7,166 bases of DNA, from contig JANXVQ010000161.1 of the NCBI GenBank assembly GCA_025351545.1, forward strand, positions 1 through 7,166, given 5' to 3'. Of this stretch, positions 1 through 6,391 are shown in pieces; position 1 is the first letter of the stretch; the number at the start of each line of letters is the position of its first letter. This stretch comes from Spirosoma sp. (GTDB lineage: Bacteria > Bacteroidota > Bacteroidia > Cytophagales > Spirosomataceae). A model generated the notes under the pieces. The model did not search any database, was not told where the DNA came from, and saw only the letters and a program-made list of their open reading frames with translations. Both the position numbers and the translations under genes were made by a program.

Positions 1-1
1 C

Positions 2-541
2 TTATCGGCCCAATGCACTGACAAGCGAATTAATCAGATTTCACCCGCCCTTTTTGGACGATTTCCAGAGGCAGAATCGCTGGCAGCAGCTTCAGTCGAT
101 GAGGTATTCACCTACATTCGCAGTGTATCCTACCCTAACAACAAGGCGAAACATTTGGTCGGTATGGCCAATACGCTGATGAATCGATTTGGGGGAGAGA
201 TTCCGGCAACGGTAGAAGAATTACAGACATTACCGGGTGTGGGCCGCAAAACAGCCCATGTAATTTTGTCGGTGGTTTATAATGAGCCGACTATGGCTGT
301 CGATACACACGTATTTCGCGTGTCGCACCGGCTTGGGCTGGCCCCTTTAACGGCCACCACGCCACTAGCTGTCGAGAAAGCCCTTATGGCCCATATTCCG
401 AAACAATACGTTCCGAAAGCGCACCACTGGCTTATTCTACATGGCCGTTATGTTTGTCCTGCACGGTCGCCGAAGTGCGACGTGTGCGCATTAAAGGAGT
501 TTTGCAAATACTACGAAAAAATTAAACCAGGATTTATATGA
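2..541 (+). CDS. nth: Endonuclease III (DNA glycosylase/AP lyase), 5' end missing
   Basis: Base-excision repair enzyme that removes oxidised pyrimidines and cuts the abasic site. The gene enters the window already in frame (the first full codon is at base 2), so 179 codons are visible and roughly 30-45 N-terminal residues lie outside; E. coli Nth has 211. The fragment opens with LSAQCTDKRIN, the family's early motif. The helix-hairpin-helix LPGVGRKTA carries the catalytic Lys (codon 248-250), and VDTHVFR carries the catalytic Asp (codon 302-304). Four cysteines spaced C-x6-C-x2-C-x5-C (bases 455-505) match the [4Fe-4S] loop of E. coli Nth exactly. The ATG at 155 is internal and not the start, since conserved coding sequence continues upstream. 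The stop (TGA, 539-541) lies inside a terminator stem shared with the convergent ndk. No sign of disruption in the visible part. Confidence 0.97.
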   Translation, partial: LSAQCTDKRINQISPALFGRFPEAESLAAASVDEVFTYIRSVSYPNNKAKHLVGMANTLMNRFGGEIPATVEELQTLPGVGRKTAHVILSVVYNEPTMAVDTHVFRVSHRLGLAPLTATTPLAVEKALMAHIPKQYVPKAHHWLILHGRYVCPARSPKCDVCALKEFCKYYEKIKPGFI

Positions 542-596
542 ATGCCTGTGATTCCTGATGGAGTTATGGCATTTACATAAATCCTGGTTCAATTTT
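518..596. terminator. Two-way intrinsic terminator between nth and ndk
   Basis: Long inverted repeat with arms at 518-546 and 568-596: 29 positions with three mismatches, including an unbroken 12-bp run of AACCAGGATTTA pairing with TAAATCCTGGTT. The loop is 21 nt (547-567). An A-run lies on the left flank and a T-run on the right, so each strand can end transcription with U residues. The hairpin overlaps the last codons and stop of nth and touches the ndk stop codon, so it probably serves both convergent genes. Confidence 0.85.
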
Positions 597-1014
597 AGTA
601 TTGATTGGTAGCAGCAAAGAAGAAACTACTTTCGATCTCCGCATTCTCGTCTGAATCAGAACCGTGAACTGCGTTGGCTTCGATAGACTTAGCGTACAAT
701 TTACGGATAGTGCCTTCTTCGGCCTGCGCCGGATTAGTAGCACCAATGAGTTTACGAAAATCAGCGACAGCGTTTTCTTTTTCTAAAATCATCGGAACAA
801 TTGCTCCCGATGACATATAGCTACGCAGGTCATTATAGAACGGCCGTTCGCGGTGTACTGCATAGAATTGACCAGCGCGTTCGCCAGTTAGCTGCGTTTT
901 TTTGATTGCTACGACACGGAAACCCGCTTCTTCAATCATCTTGATAATTGCGCCTGTATGCCCCGCTTCTACAGCATCGGGCTTAATCATAGTGAACGTT
1001 CGGTTCGTTGCCAT
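595..1014 (-). CDS. ndk: Nucleoside-diphosphate kinase
   Basis: Transfers the terminal phosphate from ATP to other (d)NDPs through a phosphohistidine, balancing the NTP and dNTP pools in the cytoplasm. The 139 codons match the usual length of about 140. Visible family marks are the N-terminal FTMIKPDAV with Lys11, the Y-x-x-H-x-x-RPFY stretch (51-60), the nucleotide-contacting [10 protein letters not shown] (87-95), GTIRKLYA (101-108), and the active-site NAVHGSDS with the phosphorylated His117. The C-terminal ESSFFF is typical. The start at 1014 is set by the conserved beginning [14 protein letters not shown]; no Shine-Dalgarno sequence is seen, as usual in Bacteroidota. It converges on nth and is divergent from the DHH phosphoesterase gene. 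The leader upstream is unusually GC-rich. Confidence 0.98.
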   Translation of the reverse strand: MATNRTFTMIKPDAVEAGHTGAIIKMIEEAGFRVVAIKKTQLTGERAGQFYAVHRERPFYNDLRSYMSSGAIVPMILEKENAVADFRKLIGATNPAQAEEGTIRKLYAKSIEANAVHGSDSDENAEIESSFFFAATNQY

Positions 1015-1054
1015 TATAAGTCTTTTTATTCAAATTTCATTTTCCTACACGGGT

Positions 1055-1081
1055 CGCCCTGCGTAAGCCGCCCTACGCGGG
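1055..1081 (-). other. GC-rich leader segment of ndk with hairpin and short direct repeat
   Basis: Between the candidate ndk promoter and its start codon lies a GC-rich island in otherwise AT-rich intergenic DNA. GCGTA (1061-1065) pairs with TACGC (1074-1078) around an 8-nt loop, with flanking C-G pairs outside one mismatch. A 9-bp near-direct repeat, CGCCCTGCG (1055-1063) and CGCCCTACG (1069-1077), overlaps it. On the transcribed strand an alternative stem GCCC/GGGC would place one GCGTA arm in its loop, so two exclusive folds are possible. Function unknown. Confidence 0.35.
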
Positions 1082-1088
1082 CCGGGCG

Positions 1089-1096
1089 CAAATGTA
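1089..1096 (-). promoter_or_regulatory. Candidate -7 promoter box for ndk
   Basis: On the minus strand this reads TACATTTG, an exact match to the Bacteroidota -7 consensus TAnnTTTG, 74 bp before the ndk start codon. I see no TTG at the usual -33 spacing, so the call rests on one box only. If real, the transcript would carry a leader of roughly 65-70 nt that includes the GC-rich stretch at 1050-1090. Confidence 0.4.
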
Positions 1097-1235
1097 AGGT
1101 TTTACAGTTTAAATGCCTTGCCAGGTCCTACGTAAGTACCCCTGGTACAGGGTCAACATAGGCCCGATACACACAAAGGTTGGCAAAGTTACCGGACACG
1201 ATTCGCAAATCGTCAATCGGAATTAGTATTATTCG

Positions 1236-1243
1236 TACTTTTG
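1236..1243 (+). promoter_or_regulatory. Candidate -7 promoter box for the DHH phosphoesterase gene
   Basis: TACTTTTG matches TAnnTTTG exactly. It overlaps the only alternative upstream start (TTG at 1241) and lies 30 bp before the ATG at 1274. If transcription starts a few bases downstream, the TTG cannot be used, so this box helps decide the start. A small inverted repeat, ACGATT-CGCA-AATCGT (1198-1213), sits just upstream at about the -45 to -30 region. No TTG is seen at the usual -33 spacing. Confidence 0.45.
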
Positions 1244-1273
1244 GGTTTCGACTTTGGCCCCGGCCATTTGTAT

Positions 1274-2290
1274 ATGCAAGATATTGAAGCAATTGGCGCG
1301 GTTATCGGACACCCACAGACCGTGCTAATTACAACTCACCAGAATCCCGATGCCGATGCAATGGGTTCATCGCTGGGACTGGCGGGCTACCTTCGCAAAA
1401 AAGGCCACCATGTAACAGTTATTACACCAACCGAATATTCCCAGAATTTACACTGGATGGCCGGTAATGACGGCGTAATTGCGTTTGACGAAAAACTACG
1501 CGTATCGGTAAGCCAGTTGTTTGATGAAGCAGACGTTATTTTCTGTCTTGATTTTTCGAGTCTTGACCGCATTCGTGAATTGGGGCCTATGGTGCGCCAA
1601 TCCCGTGCTCGCAAGATTATGATTGATCACCACCTCGAACCGGAATCATTTGCCGACCTTGCGCTCTGGGACCCAACCGCAGCAGCAGCGGCCGAATTAG
1701 TTTTTCAACTCATTGTTGAGCTGGGAGATCAATCGTTGATTGATGTCCCGATCGCCGAATGTTTATATTCGGGTTTGATGACGGATACAGGTTCGTTCCG
1801 GCACTCGAACACAACGGGCAATGTTCATCGTATGGCGGCTGAGTTAGTAGACCTTAAGATTGATGTAAGCAGCATTCACCGGCGTATTTTTGATAATGTA
1901 ACAATTGATAAATTTCGATTGCTTGGCTACATACTAAACGAAAAGCTAAAAGTTCTGCCTGAATATAAGTTCGCTTATATTACCCTGACCGACACCGAAC
2001 TGAAACGGTATCGCTCTAAAACGGGCGATACAGAAGGCATGGTGAACTATGCGCTGGCTGTAGAAGGTGTAGTGATGGCGGCAATTTTGATTGATCGGAA
2101 CGATGAGATACGGATGTCATTTCGATCAATCGGGAATTTTTCGGTACGTGACCTGGCTAGTAAGCATTTCGACGGAGGAGGTCACCGAAACGCAGCGGGC
2201 GGGCGGTCGAAACGCTCTCTTGCCGAAACAGAACAGAAATTATTAACCGTATTACCCGAGTACCAGCAACTACTGCTGGAAACAGTTTAA
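1274..2290 (+). CDS. DHH/DHHA1 phosphoesterase, NrnA-type (oligoribonuclease / pAp phosphatase family)
   Basis: Metal-dependent cytoplasmic phosphoesterase. NrnA-type relatives degrade nano-RNAs of 2-5 nt and can dephosphorylate pAp; the exact substrate here is inferred. From the ATG at 1274 it has 338 residues (B. subtilis NrnA has 313). DHH-domain motifs are H-x-NPDADAMGSSLG with metal-binding Asp26 and Asp28, CLDFSS around residue 95, the name-giving IDHH (Asp118-His119-His120), and GLMTDTGSFRHSNT near 170. The DHHA1 domain ends with the substrate-binding GGGHRNAAGG (Gly301-His304). I reject the in-frame TTG at 1241 as the start because a candidate promoter box overlaps it and the extra 11 residues are unlike the family. 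It is divergent from ndk and followed after 116 bp by the FKBP lipoprotein gene, perhaps co-transcribed, since I find no promoter box in that gap. Confidence 0.94.
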   Translation: MQDIEAIGAVIGHPQTVLITTHQNPDADAMGSSLGLAGYLRKKGHHVTVITPTEYSQNLHWMAGNDGVIAFDEKLRVSVSQLFDEADVIFCLDFSSLDRIRELGPMVRQSRARKIMIDHHLEPESFADLALWDPTAAAAAELVFQLIVELGDQSLIDVPIAECLYSGLMTDTGSFRHSNTTGNVHRMAAELVDLKIDVSSIHRRIFDNVTIDKFRLLGYILNEKLKVLPEYKFAYITLTDTELKRYRSKTGDTEGMVNYALAVEGVVMAAILIDRNDEIRMSFRSIGNFSVRDLASKHFDGGGHRNAAGGRSKRSLAETEQKLLTVLPEYQQLLLETV

Positions 2291-2406
2291 TAAAAAAGGA
2301 TGTAACGTAAGAGAAGTAGAACAAAATATTACTACTCAATTAGTTATTCTTCTTCTAGTGTCTTATATCTCCAATTTTTACAATCAGTACAAACCAGTAT
2401 TTTCTC

Positions 2407-3330
2407 ATGTCTCTTAAAAATTTCGGGAAAGCCGCCCTACTCGTCGCTATTGTAGCGGCCTGCGGTAAAAACCGCCAACAGGTGACGGATAACGGCCTAA
2501 AGTACACAATTCACGAACAAACCGAAGCTAGCCGTAAGGGCAAAGTCGGCGACATTCTGACATTGCACCTCACCCTAATGAATAACAAAGATTCTGTTCT
2601 GCGCGATACCCACAAAGAAGGCGCGCCGTTTCAGATGCTGTTACAAGTTCCACCCTTTAAAGGCTCTTACGAAGAAGGTCTGACCTTGTTGGGTAAAGGT
2701 GATAGCGCTACATTCTACGTTCCTGCCGATTCACTCTTCACGCGGGCTATGCAACCATTGCCACCGGGCGTGCTAAAAGGCACAGATATTGGCATTGCGG
2801 TGAAAGTGTTAAATGTACAAACGGAAGAGGAGTACAAAAAAGCACAGGCTGCTGATTTTGAAAAGCAGAAGGGAATTGATGCCAAAATTATCGAAAACTA
2901 TATCGCCAAGAATGGTCTGGCCGGTAAAGCTCAGAAAACAGAATCGGGCGTATACTATGTCGTGACACAACCCGGCAGCGGGCCAACGCCCTCAAAGGGC
3001 GATGTGGTACAGGTACATTATACGGGCAAACTGTTGACCGGTAAAGTATTCGACAGTTCGCGGAGCAATCCACAATCCGGTGGGAAACCGGCTCAATTCC
3101 AGATTGGTGTTGGCATGGTAATTCCGGGTTGGGAAGAGGGTGTCAGCAAGATGCATAAGGGCGAGAAAGCCACGCTGATTATTCCTTCGATGCTGGCCTA
3201 CGGCCCTCGTGGTAATCAGGGTATTGCGCCAAACTCTGTATTATTGTTCGATATCGATCTGCTCGACATTCAGAAAGGGCAACCTGGTGGTCAGCAAGGC
3301 CCTCCAGGTATGCCACAGCCAAGTCGTTAA
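2407..3330 (+). CDS. Periplasmic FKBP-type peptidyl-prolyl isomerase lipoprotein with two FKBP-like domains
   Basis: Catalyses cis-trans isomerisation of Xaa-Pro bonds in envelope proteins. The first 18 residues form a lipoprotein signal peptide, with lipobox VAAC and lipidated Cys19. Residues about 45-137 form a first FKBP-like domain that has lost key pocket residues: Leu55 for the HYTG Tyr, Leu65-Arg66 for Phe-Asp, and Tyr88 for the pocket Trp. A charged helical linker (138-180) ends in ENYIAKNGL, as in Mip/FkpA-like proteins. Residues about 190-288 form a canonical domain with Tyr205, Phe215-Asp216, Phe231, Val238-Ile239, Trp242, Tyr265 and Phe281 all present. The tail 290-307 is Gly/Pro/Gln-rich. 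Family identity is secure. It may correspond to GldI of gliding Flavobacteriia, on the basis of class and neighbours only. A strong terminator follows. Confidence 0.95.
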   Translation: MSLKNFGKAALLVAIVAACGKNRQQVTDNGLKYTIHEQTEASRKGKVGDILTLHLTLMNNKDSVLRDTHKEGAPFQMLLQVPPFKGSYEEGLTLLGKGDSATFYVPADSLFTRAMQPLPPGVLKGTDIGIAVKVLNVQTEEEYKKAQAADFEKQKGIDAKIIENYIAKNGLAGKAQKTESGVYYVVTQPGSGPTPSKGDVVQVHYTGKLLTGKVFDSSRSNPQSGGKPAQFQIGVGMVIPGWEEGVSKMHKGEKATLIIPSMLAYGPRGNQGIAPNSVLLFDIDLLDIQKGQPGGQQGPPGMPQPSR

Positions 3331-3355
3331 TTCGTTTCCCTGTTTATTTTAGTAG

Positions 3356-3391
3356 AGCCGTTTGCAGTTATCGCTGTAAACGGCTTTTTTT
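3356..3391 (+). terminator. Intrinsic terminator after the FKBP gene, abutting rdgB
   Basis: The arms AGCCGTTTGCAG (3356-3367) and CTGTAAACGGCT (3374-3385) pair at 11 of 12 positions around a 6-nt loop TTATCG and are followed by a T-run to 3391. This is a textbook Rho-independent terminator for the FKBP transcript. Its T-run ends 7 nt before the rdgB ATG, so it also lies in the rdgB leader and may act as an attenuator. Confidence 0.9.
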
Positions 3392-3398
3392 GTTTATT

Positions 3399-3995
3399 AT
3401 GGAACTATGCTTTGCTACAAATAACCAACATAAACTAGACGAAGTCGCTAACCGGCTCGGCCAAACATTCAAGCTTAAAACCCTGCGTGATATTGGTTGT
3501 ACTGATGAGTTGCCCGAAACGTCTGGTACTATTCCCGGCAACTCACGCCAGAAAGCAGATTACGTATGGACTCATTTCGGCGTTTCGTGTTTTGCCGATG
3601 ACTCCGGTCTGGAAGTCGATGCGCTGAACGGTGAACCGGGCGTCGATTCGGCCTTTTACTCGGGCAGCCGGGATAGTGAAAAGAATATTCAGAAAGTGCT
3701 TAATAACCTGGCGGTAGAGACGAACCGAAAAGCGCGATTTATTACGGTATTTACGCTGGTATTACAGGGCCGGGACGCCGTACCGGTTGAGCATCAATTT
3801 AAGGGGATTGTTGACGGCCGGATTCTAACGGAACCACGCGGCACCGGTGGCTTCGGCTATGATCCAATTTTCTTGCCGGATGGACATGACCGCACATTTG
3901 CAGAGATGAGTATTGATGAGAAAGGTCTCATCAGCCATCGTGCCCAGGCATTGGCTAAAATGATAATGTACTTACAAAAGCAAGTACACGGATAG
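3399..3995 (+). CDS. rdgB: RdgB/HAM1 non-canonical purine NTP pyrophosphatase
   Basis: Hydrolyses dITP, ITP and XTP to monophosphates plus pyrophosphate, keeping deaminated purines out of DNA and RNA; cytoplasmic. The 198 residues match the usual 190-200. Motifs in order are FATNNQHKLDE (5-15, the substrate-loop ATxNxxK), FADDSGLEVDALNGEPGVDSA with catalytic Asp67-Asp68, GTGGFGYDPIFLP with Asp155, TFAEMSIDEKG, and SHRAQAL with His180-Arg181 reading the purine ring. The TIPGNSRQKA segment differs a little from the usual TFxENAxxKA. ATG 3399 is preferred over the in-frame TTG at 3390, which lies inside the terminator's T-run. No room exists for a promoter between that terminator and the ATG, so expression must come from read-through or from a promoter overlapping the hairpin. 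Confidence 0.97.
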   Translation: MELCFATNNQHKLDEVANRLGQTFKLKTLRDIGCTDELPETSGTIPGNSRQKADYVWTHFGVSCFADDSGLEVDALNGEPGVDSAFYSGSRDSEKNIQKVLNNLAVETNRKARFITVFTLVLQGRDAVPVEHQFKGIVDGRILTEPRGTGGFGYDPIFLPDGHDRTFAEMSIDEKGLISHRAQALAKMIMYLQKQVHG

Positions 3996-4024
3996 GAAAC
4001 ATGTTGTGGCTTTGTAAATGCTCA

Positions 4025-4071
4025 CTCAATAAAAATGCCCTCGCCAAGTAGACGAGGGCATTTTTATTGAG
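4025..4071. terminator. Two-way intrinsic terminator between rdgB and the PpiD-like gene
   Basis: Perfect 19-bp inverted repeat with arms 4025-4043 and 4053-4071 and a 9-nt loop CCAAGTAGA. The core is TGCCCTCG/CGAGGGCA, flanked by AAAAA on the left and TTTTT on the right, so each strand gives a GC stem followed by U residues. It sits between the stops of the convergent genes (3995 and 4089) and can serve both. Confidence 0.93.
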
Positions 4072-4088
4072 AAATCTTCAACTAACTA

Positions 4089-6209
4089 CTAATAAAACTT
4101 TGCCCGTTTGTCTTCAACCTTCGCAGCGTCTTTAATCGCTTCGTTGATATAGAAGCCAATTCTCGACGTATTGTTTTGCTGGATTTGCGTTTTGTACAGC
4201 GCATAATCAGCAACGGTTGGCGCTGGAGTTAGCGTGGTTGTTTCCATGATTAAAACGCCACCCTCGCCAACAAAAGGTTTTGTACGCTTACCAGATTTCA
4301 GACCGAATGCTTTCCCTAAAGCAACTGGATCAACGCCTGCACTACGCAGGAAGCCTGTGGCCAGATTGACATCATCAACGTTTTCAACCAAGGCACCGGC
4401 ACCATATTTTTGAGCAATGCTTTCGAGAGAGCCAGTAGCATTACCAAGTTTGGCAATGATTTGCTCGCCTTTCAGTTCGTTACGAACTTTAGCCGTTAGC
4501 TCACTCCGGAAATCACTTACGTCTACTTTATCTTTAGCCGTTTTGTTGGTCAGCACAGCAATTACATACTGATCGCCCACTTCAAACGGTTCAGAAACAG
4601 CATTGATATCTGTTTTGTCATTAAACGCCCACCGAATAATTTGCCGAACCTCTGAACCCGTTAAGGCATTAATTTGATTTGCCCCTTCTGGAAGCCGGTC
4701 TGCCGTAGCAACAACCAGCGATTTATCTTCCTTTATCTTCGCATCAAACGCTTCCTTTGTCCGCACGTCCGATGCAAACTGATCTGCTTTACGTAAAGCA
4801 TCGTCACGCGTTATTTGACTTGGCGTAATTGATTTGCCAATGGCCGCTATACGATAAAGTACGTTTGTTTTAGGCTGCGTAACCTTAATGATATGGTAAC
4901 CAAATTCGGTTTCAACCAGGCGGGGAATCAACCCGGCCGATGTAGCCCCAAATATGGCCGACTCAAAAGGTTTTACCATTTGACCATTATTTTTGAAGTA
5001 CCCTAAGTCACCACCAACCGACCGCGACCCATCGTCGCTGTTCGTTTGGGCAAGGGCTTCAAAGCTGGCACCGCCTTGAATCTGTTTCAGAATACCTTCG
5101 GCCCGGCGACGGGCATCGGCTTTGGCAGAATCGGCCAGGCCTTTCGTCTGAATCAGGATATGGCTGGCACGAGCCGTAAAGCTGGTGTCTTTCTTTGTTC
5201 CACCGTACTTATAAATAAAGTACGTGTTGCCTTCACGGAAGGGGCCATAGATGCCGCCCGACGAGAACGTTGGAATAGATGCCCGAAGTTGCTCCGGCAT
5301 TTCACCAGCAGTTAAGTAGAGCGGTACTCGAACGTCGCTGTTTTGCTGAGCAAACGTCGAATCGTTCGTAGCCGCACCTAACCCACGAGCCAACGACTTG
5401 ATCTGATTATATAATGCTGCGCTATCGTCTTTAGAAGGCGCTACCGAGAACGTCACATACTGGATCGAGCGGCTATCTGATCCAGGATATTCATCTTTGT
5501 GTTTCGTCAGGTAATCCTGTAATTGAGTATCCGTTACTTTCACCGTCGTATCATTGATGGCGTAGTAAGGTACAAACAGGAATTCCACATTAGCTTTTGC
5601 ATTCTGCGCCTGATATTCTTTTTGCGCTTCGGCAGTAGTAGCAAATACCGACAGCCGCATCAGACTTTCGTATTTAGTACGTAGCCGATCGGAGTTCAGG
5701 TTCTTCTCAAAACTAGCCCAGGAAGCCTGCTGTTGAGCAGGCAGGTTTTTCAACCCTTTGAGGTAGCTGATGATTGAACTTTTGTCGAACACGCCCGTCT
5801 GCGGATTCGTAAATGCCTGACGCACGGCGGGACTAATGTTATTTCCCTGTACCATGTCTACGAGTTCTTCAGACGAAACCTTAAGGCCAAGTTTGTCGAA
5901 CTCTTTTTGGTAGGCAATTTCGAATAACATCTGGTTCCAGGCTTGCTCACGGATTTGGGCCAGATCCTGATCGACAGGTGGCCGCCCGCTTTGTTGCTCA
6001 AACTGGACCCGGAGCTGGTCTACTTTCGCATTGAACTCTTGGTATTCAATGGATTGACCAGCAATCACACCTACTTCCTGCTGGTTTCCGCCGAACAGCA
6101 AACTACGGCCGCCGAGCAAATCACCACCCACAATGAACAGAATCAAGCTGACGGCAATAATACCAACAGCCAGTCCCGAACGTTCTCTGATCTTATTAAT
6201 GACAGACAT
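4089..6209 (-). CDS. Membrane-anchored SurA/PpiD-type parvulin peptidyl-prolyl isomerase
   Basis: Predicted periplasmic foldase for outer-membrane and secreted proteins, tethered to the inner membrane. The 706 residues are somewhat longer than E. coli PpiD (623). A short basic N-terminus (MSVINKIRERSG) precedes one transmembrane helix at about 12-34 with no cleavage site. A SurA/PpiD-like helical chaperone region rich in Gln spans about 45-240. The parvulin domain is at about 345-443: ASHILIQ with His350, GGDLGYF (399-405), and FGYHIIKV with His439, the two histidines typical of active parvulins. Strand-like segments resembling parvulin ends also occur near 318-337, 541-554 and 644-658, suggesting degenerate extra modules. 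The protein ends in a helical C-terminus. It is downstream of the lipoprotein gene on the same strand but separated by that gene's terminator, so it is probably transcribed separately. It converges on rdgB. Confidence 0.93.
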   Translation of the reverse strand: MSVINKIRERSGLAVGIIAVSLILFIVGGDLLGGRSLLFGGNQQEVGVIAGQSIEYQEFNAKVDQLRVQFEQQSGRPPVDQDLAQIREQAWNQMLFEIAYQKEFDKLGLKVSSEELVDMVQGNNISPAVRQAFTNPQTGVFDKSSIISYLKGLKNLPAQQQASWASFEKNLNSDRLRTKYESLMRLSVFATTAEAQKEYQAQNAKANVEFLFVPYYAINDTTVKVTDTQLQDYLTKHKDEYPGSDSRSIQYVTFSVAPSKDDSAALYNQIKSLARGLGAATNDSTFAQQNSDVRVPLYLTAGEMPEQLRASIPTFSSGGIYGPFREGNTYFIYKYGGTKKDTSFTARASHILIQTKGLADSAKADARRRAEGILKQIQGGASFEALAQTNSDDGSRSVGGDLGYFKNNGQMVKPFESAIFGATSAGLIPRLVETEFGYHIIKVTQPKTNVLYRIAAIGKSITPSQITRDDALRKADQFASDVRTKEAFDAKIKEDKSLVVATADRLPEGANQINALTGSEVRQIIRWAFNDKTDINAVSEPFEVGDQYVIAVLTNKTAKDKVDVSDFRSELTAKVRNELKGEQIIAKLGNATGSLESIAQKYGAGALVENVDDVNLATGFLRSAGVDPVALGKAFGLKSGKRTKPFVGEGGVLIMETTTLTPAPTVADYALYKTQIQQNNTSRIGFYINEAIKDAAKVEDKRAKFY

Positions 6210-6237
6210 CTCGCTTTTTAACAGTCAATTTAGCCCG

Positions 6238-6268
6238 CAAAATAACAATTTTCCCCGTTGGAATACAA
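6238..6268 (-). promoter_or_regulatory. Candidate promoter for the PpiD-like gene (imperfect)
   Basis: On the minus strand a TTG (6266-6268) is followed after 21 nt by TATTTTG (6238-6244), a one-base-short version of TAnnTTTG, 28 bp before the start codon at 6209. The spacing is within what is reported for Bacteroidota -33/-7 pairs. A terminator just upstream (6326-6363) makes a separate promoter in this gap necessary. The match is imperfect, so the exact position is tentative. Confidence 0.35.
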
Positions 6269-6325
6269 GTAGTAACTGTACATCTATCCTCAAATGTGAG
6301 GAAAAGGCTCTACATTACCCTAAAC

Positions 6326-6363
6326 AAAAAAAGTGCCGACTCTTGTAGGAGAGTCGGCACTTT
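6326..6363 (-). terminator. Intrinsic terminator after the helical lipoprotein gene
   Basis: Perfect 14-bp stem: AAAGTGCCGACTCT (6330-6343) pairs with AGAGTCGGCACTTT (6350-6363) around a 6-nt loop. On the minus strand the stem is followed by a run of seven T (complement of 6326-6332). It lies 28 bp beyond the lipoprotein gene's stop and isolates it from the PpiD-like gene downstream. Confidence 0.92.
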
Positions 6364-6391
6364 GTCGATATTGCACAAAAGAATGCAAAAA

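Noticed and set aside
958..1161. Plus-strand frame of 67 codons across the ndk start and leader.
   Set aside because: It overlaps the conserved N-terminus of ndk on the other strand, and its protein resembles no family I know.
2157..2339. Minus-strand frame over the end of the DHH gene.
   Set aside because: It is antisense to the conserved GGGH motif region and low-complexity beyond it.
2291..2406. A possible hairpin of AGAAGTAGAA with TTCTTCTTCT in the gap between the DHH and FKBP genes.
   Set aside because: The loop is about 27 nt, the stem is AT-rich with a mismatch, and no T-run follows, so it is not a supported terminator. I also see no TAnnTTTG box in this gap.
5046..5315. Plus-strand open frame of 89 codons inside the PpiD-like gene.
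   Set aside because: It is antisense to the conserved parvulin domain and has no recognisable motif.
5943..6348. Two overlapping plus-strand frames over the start of the PpiD-like gene and its upstream region.
   Set aside because: They are antisense to the signal-anchor and helical region, have no motifs, and overlap the terminator and promoter region.
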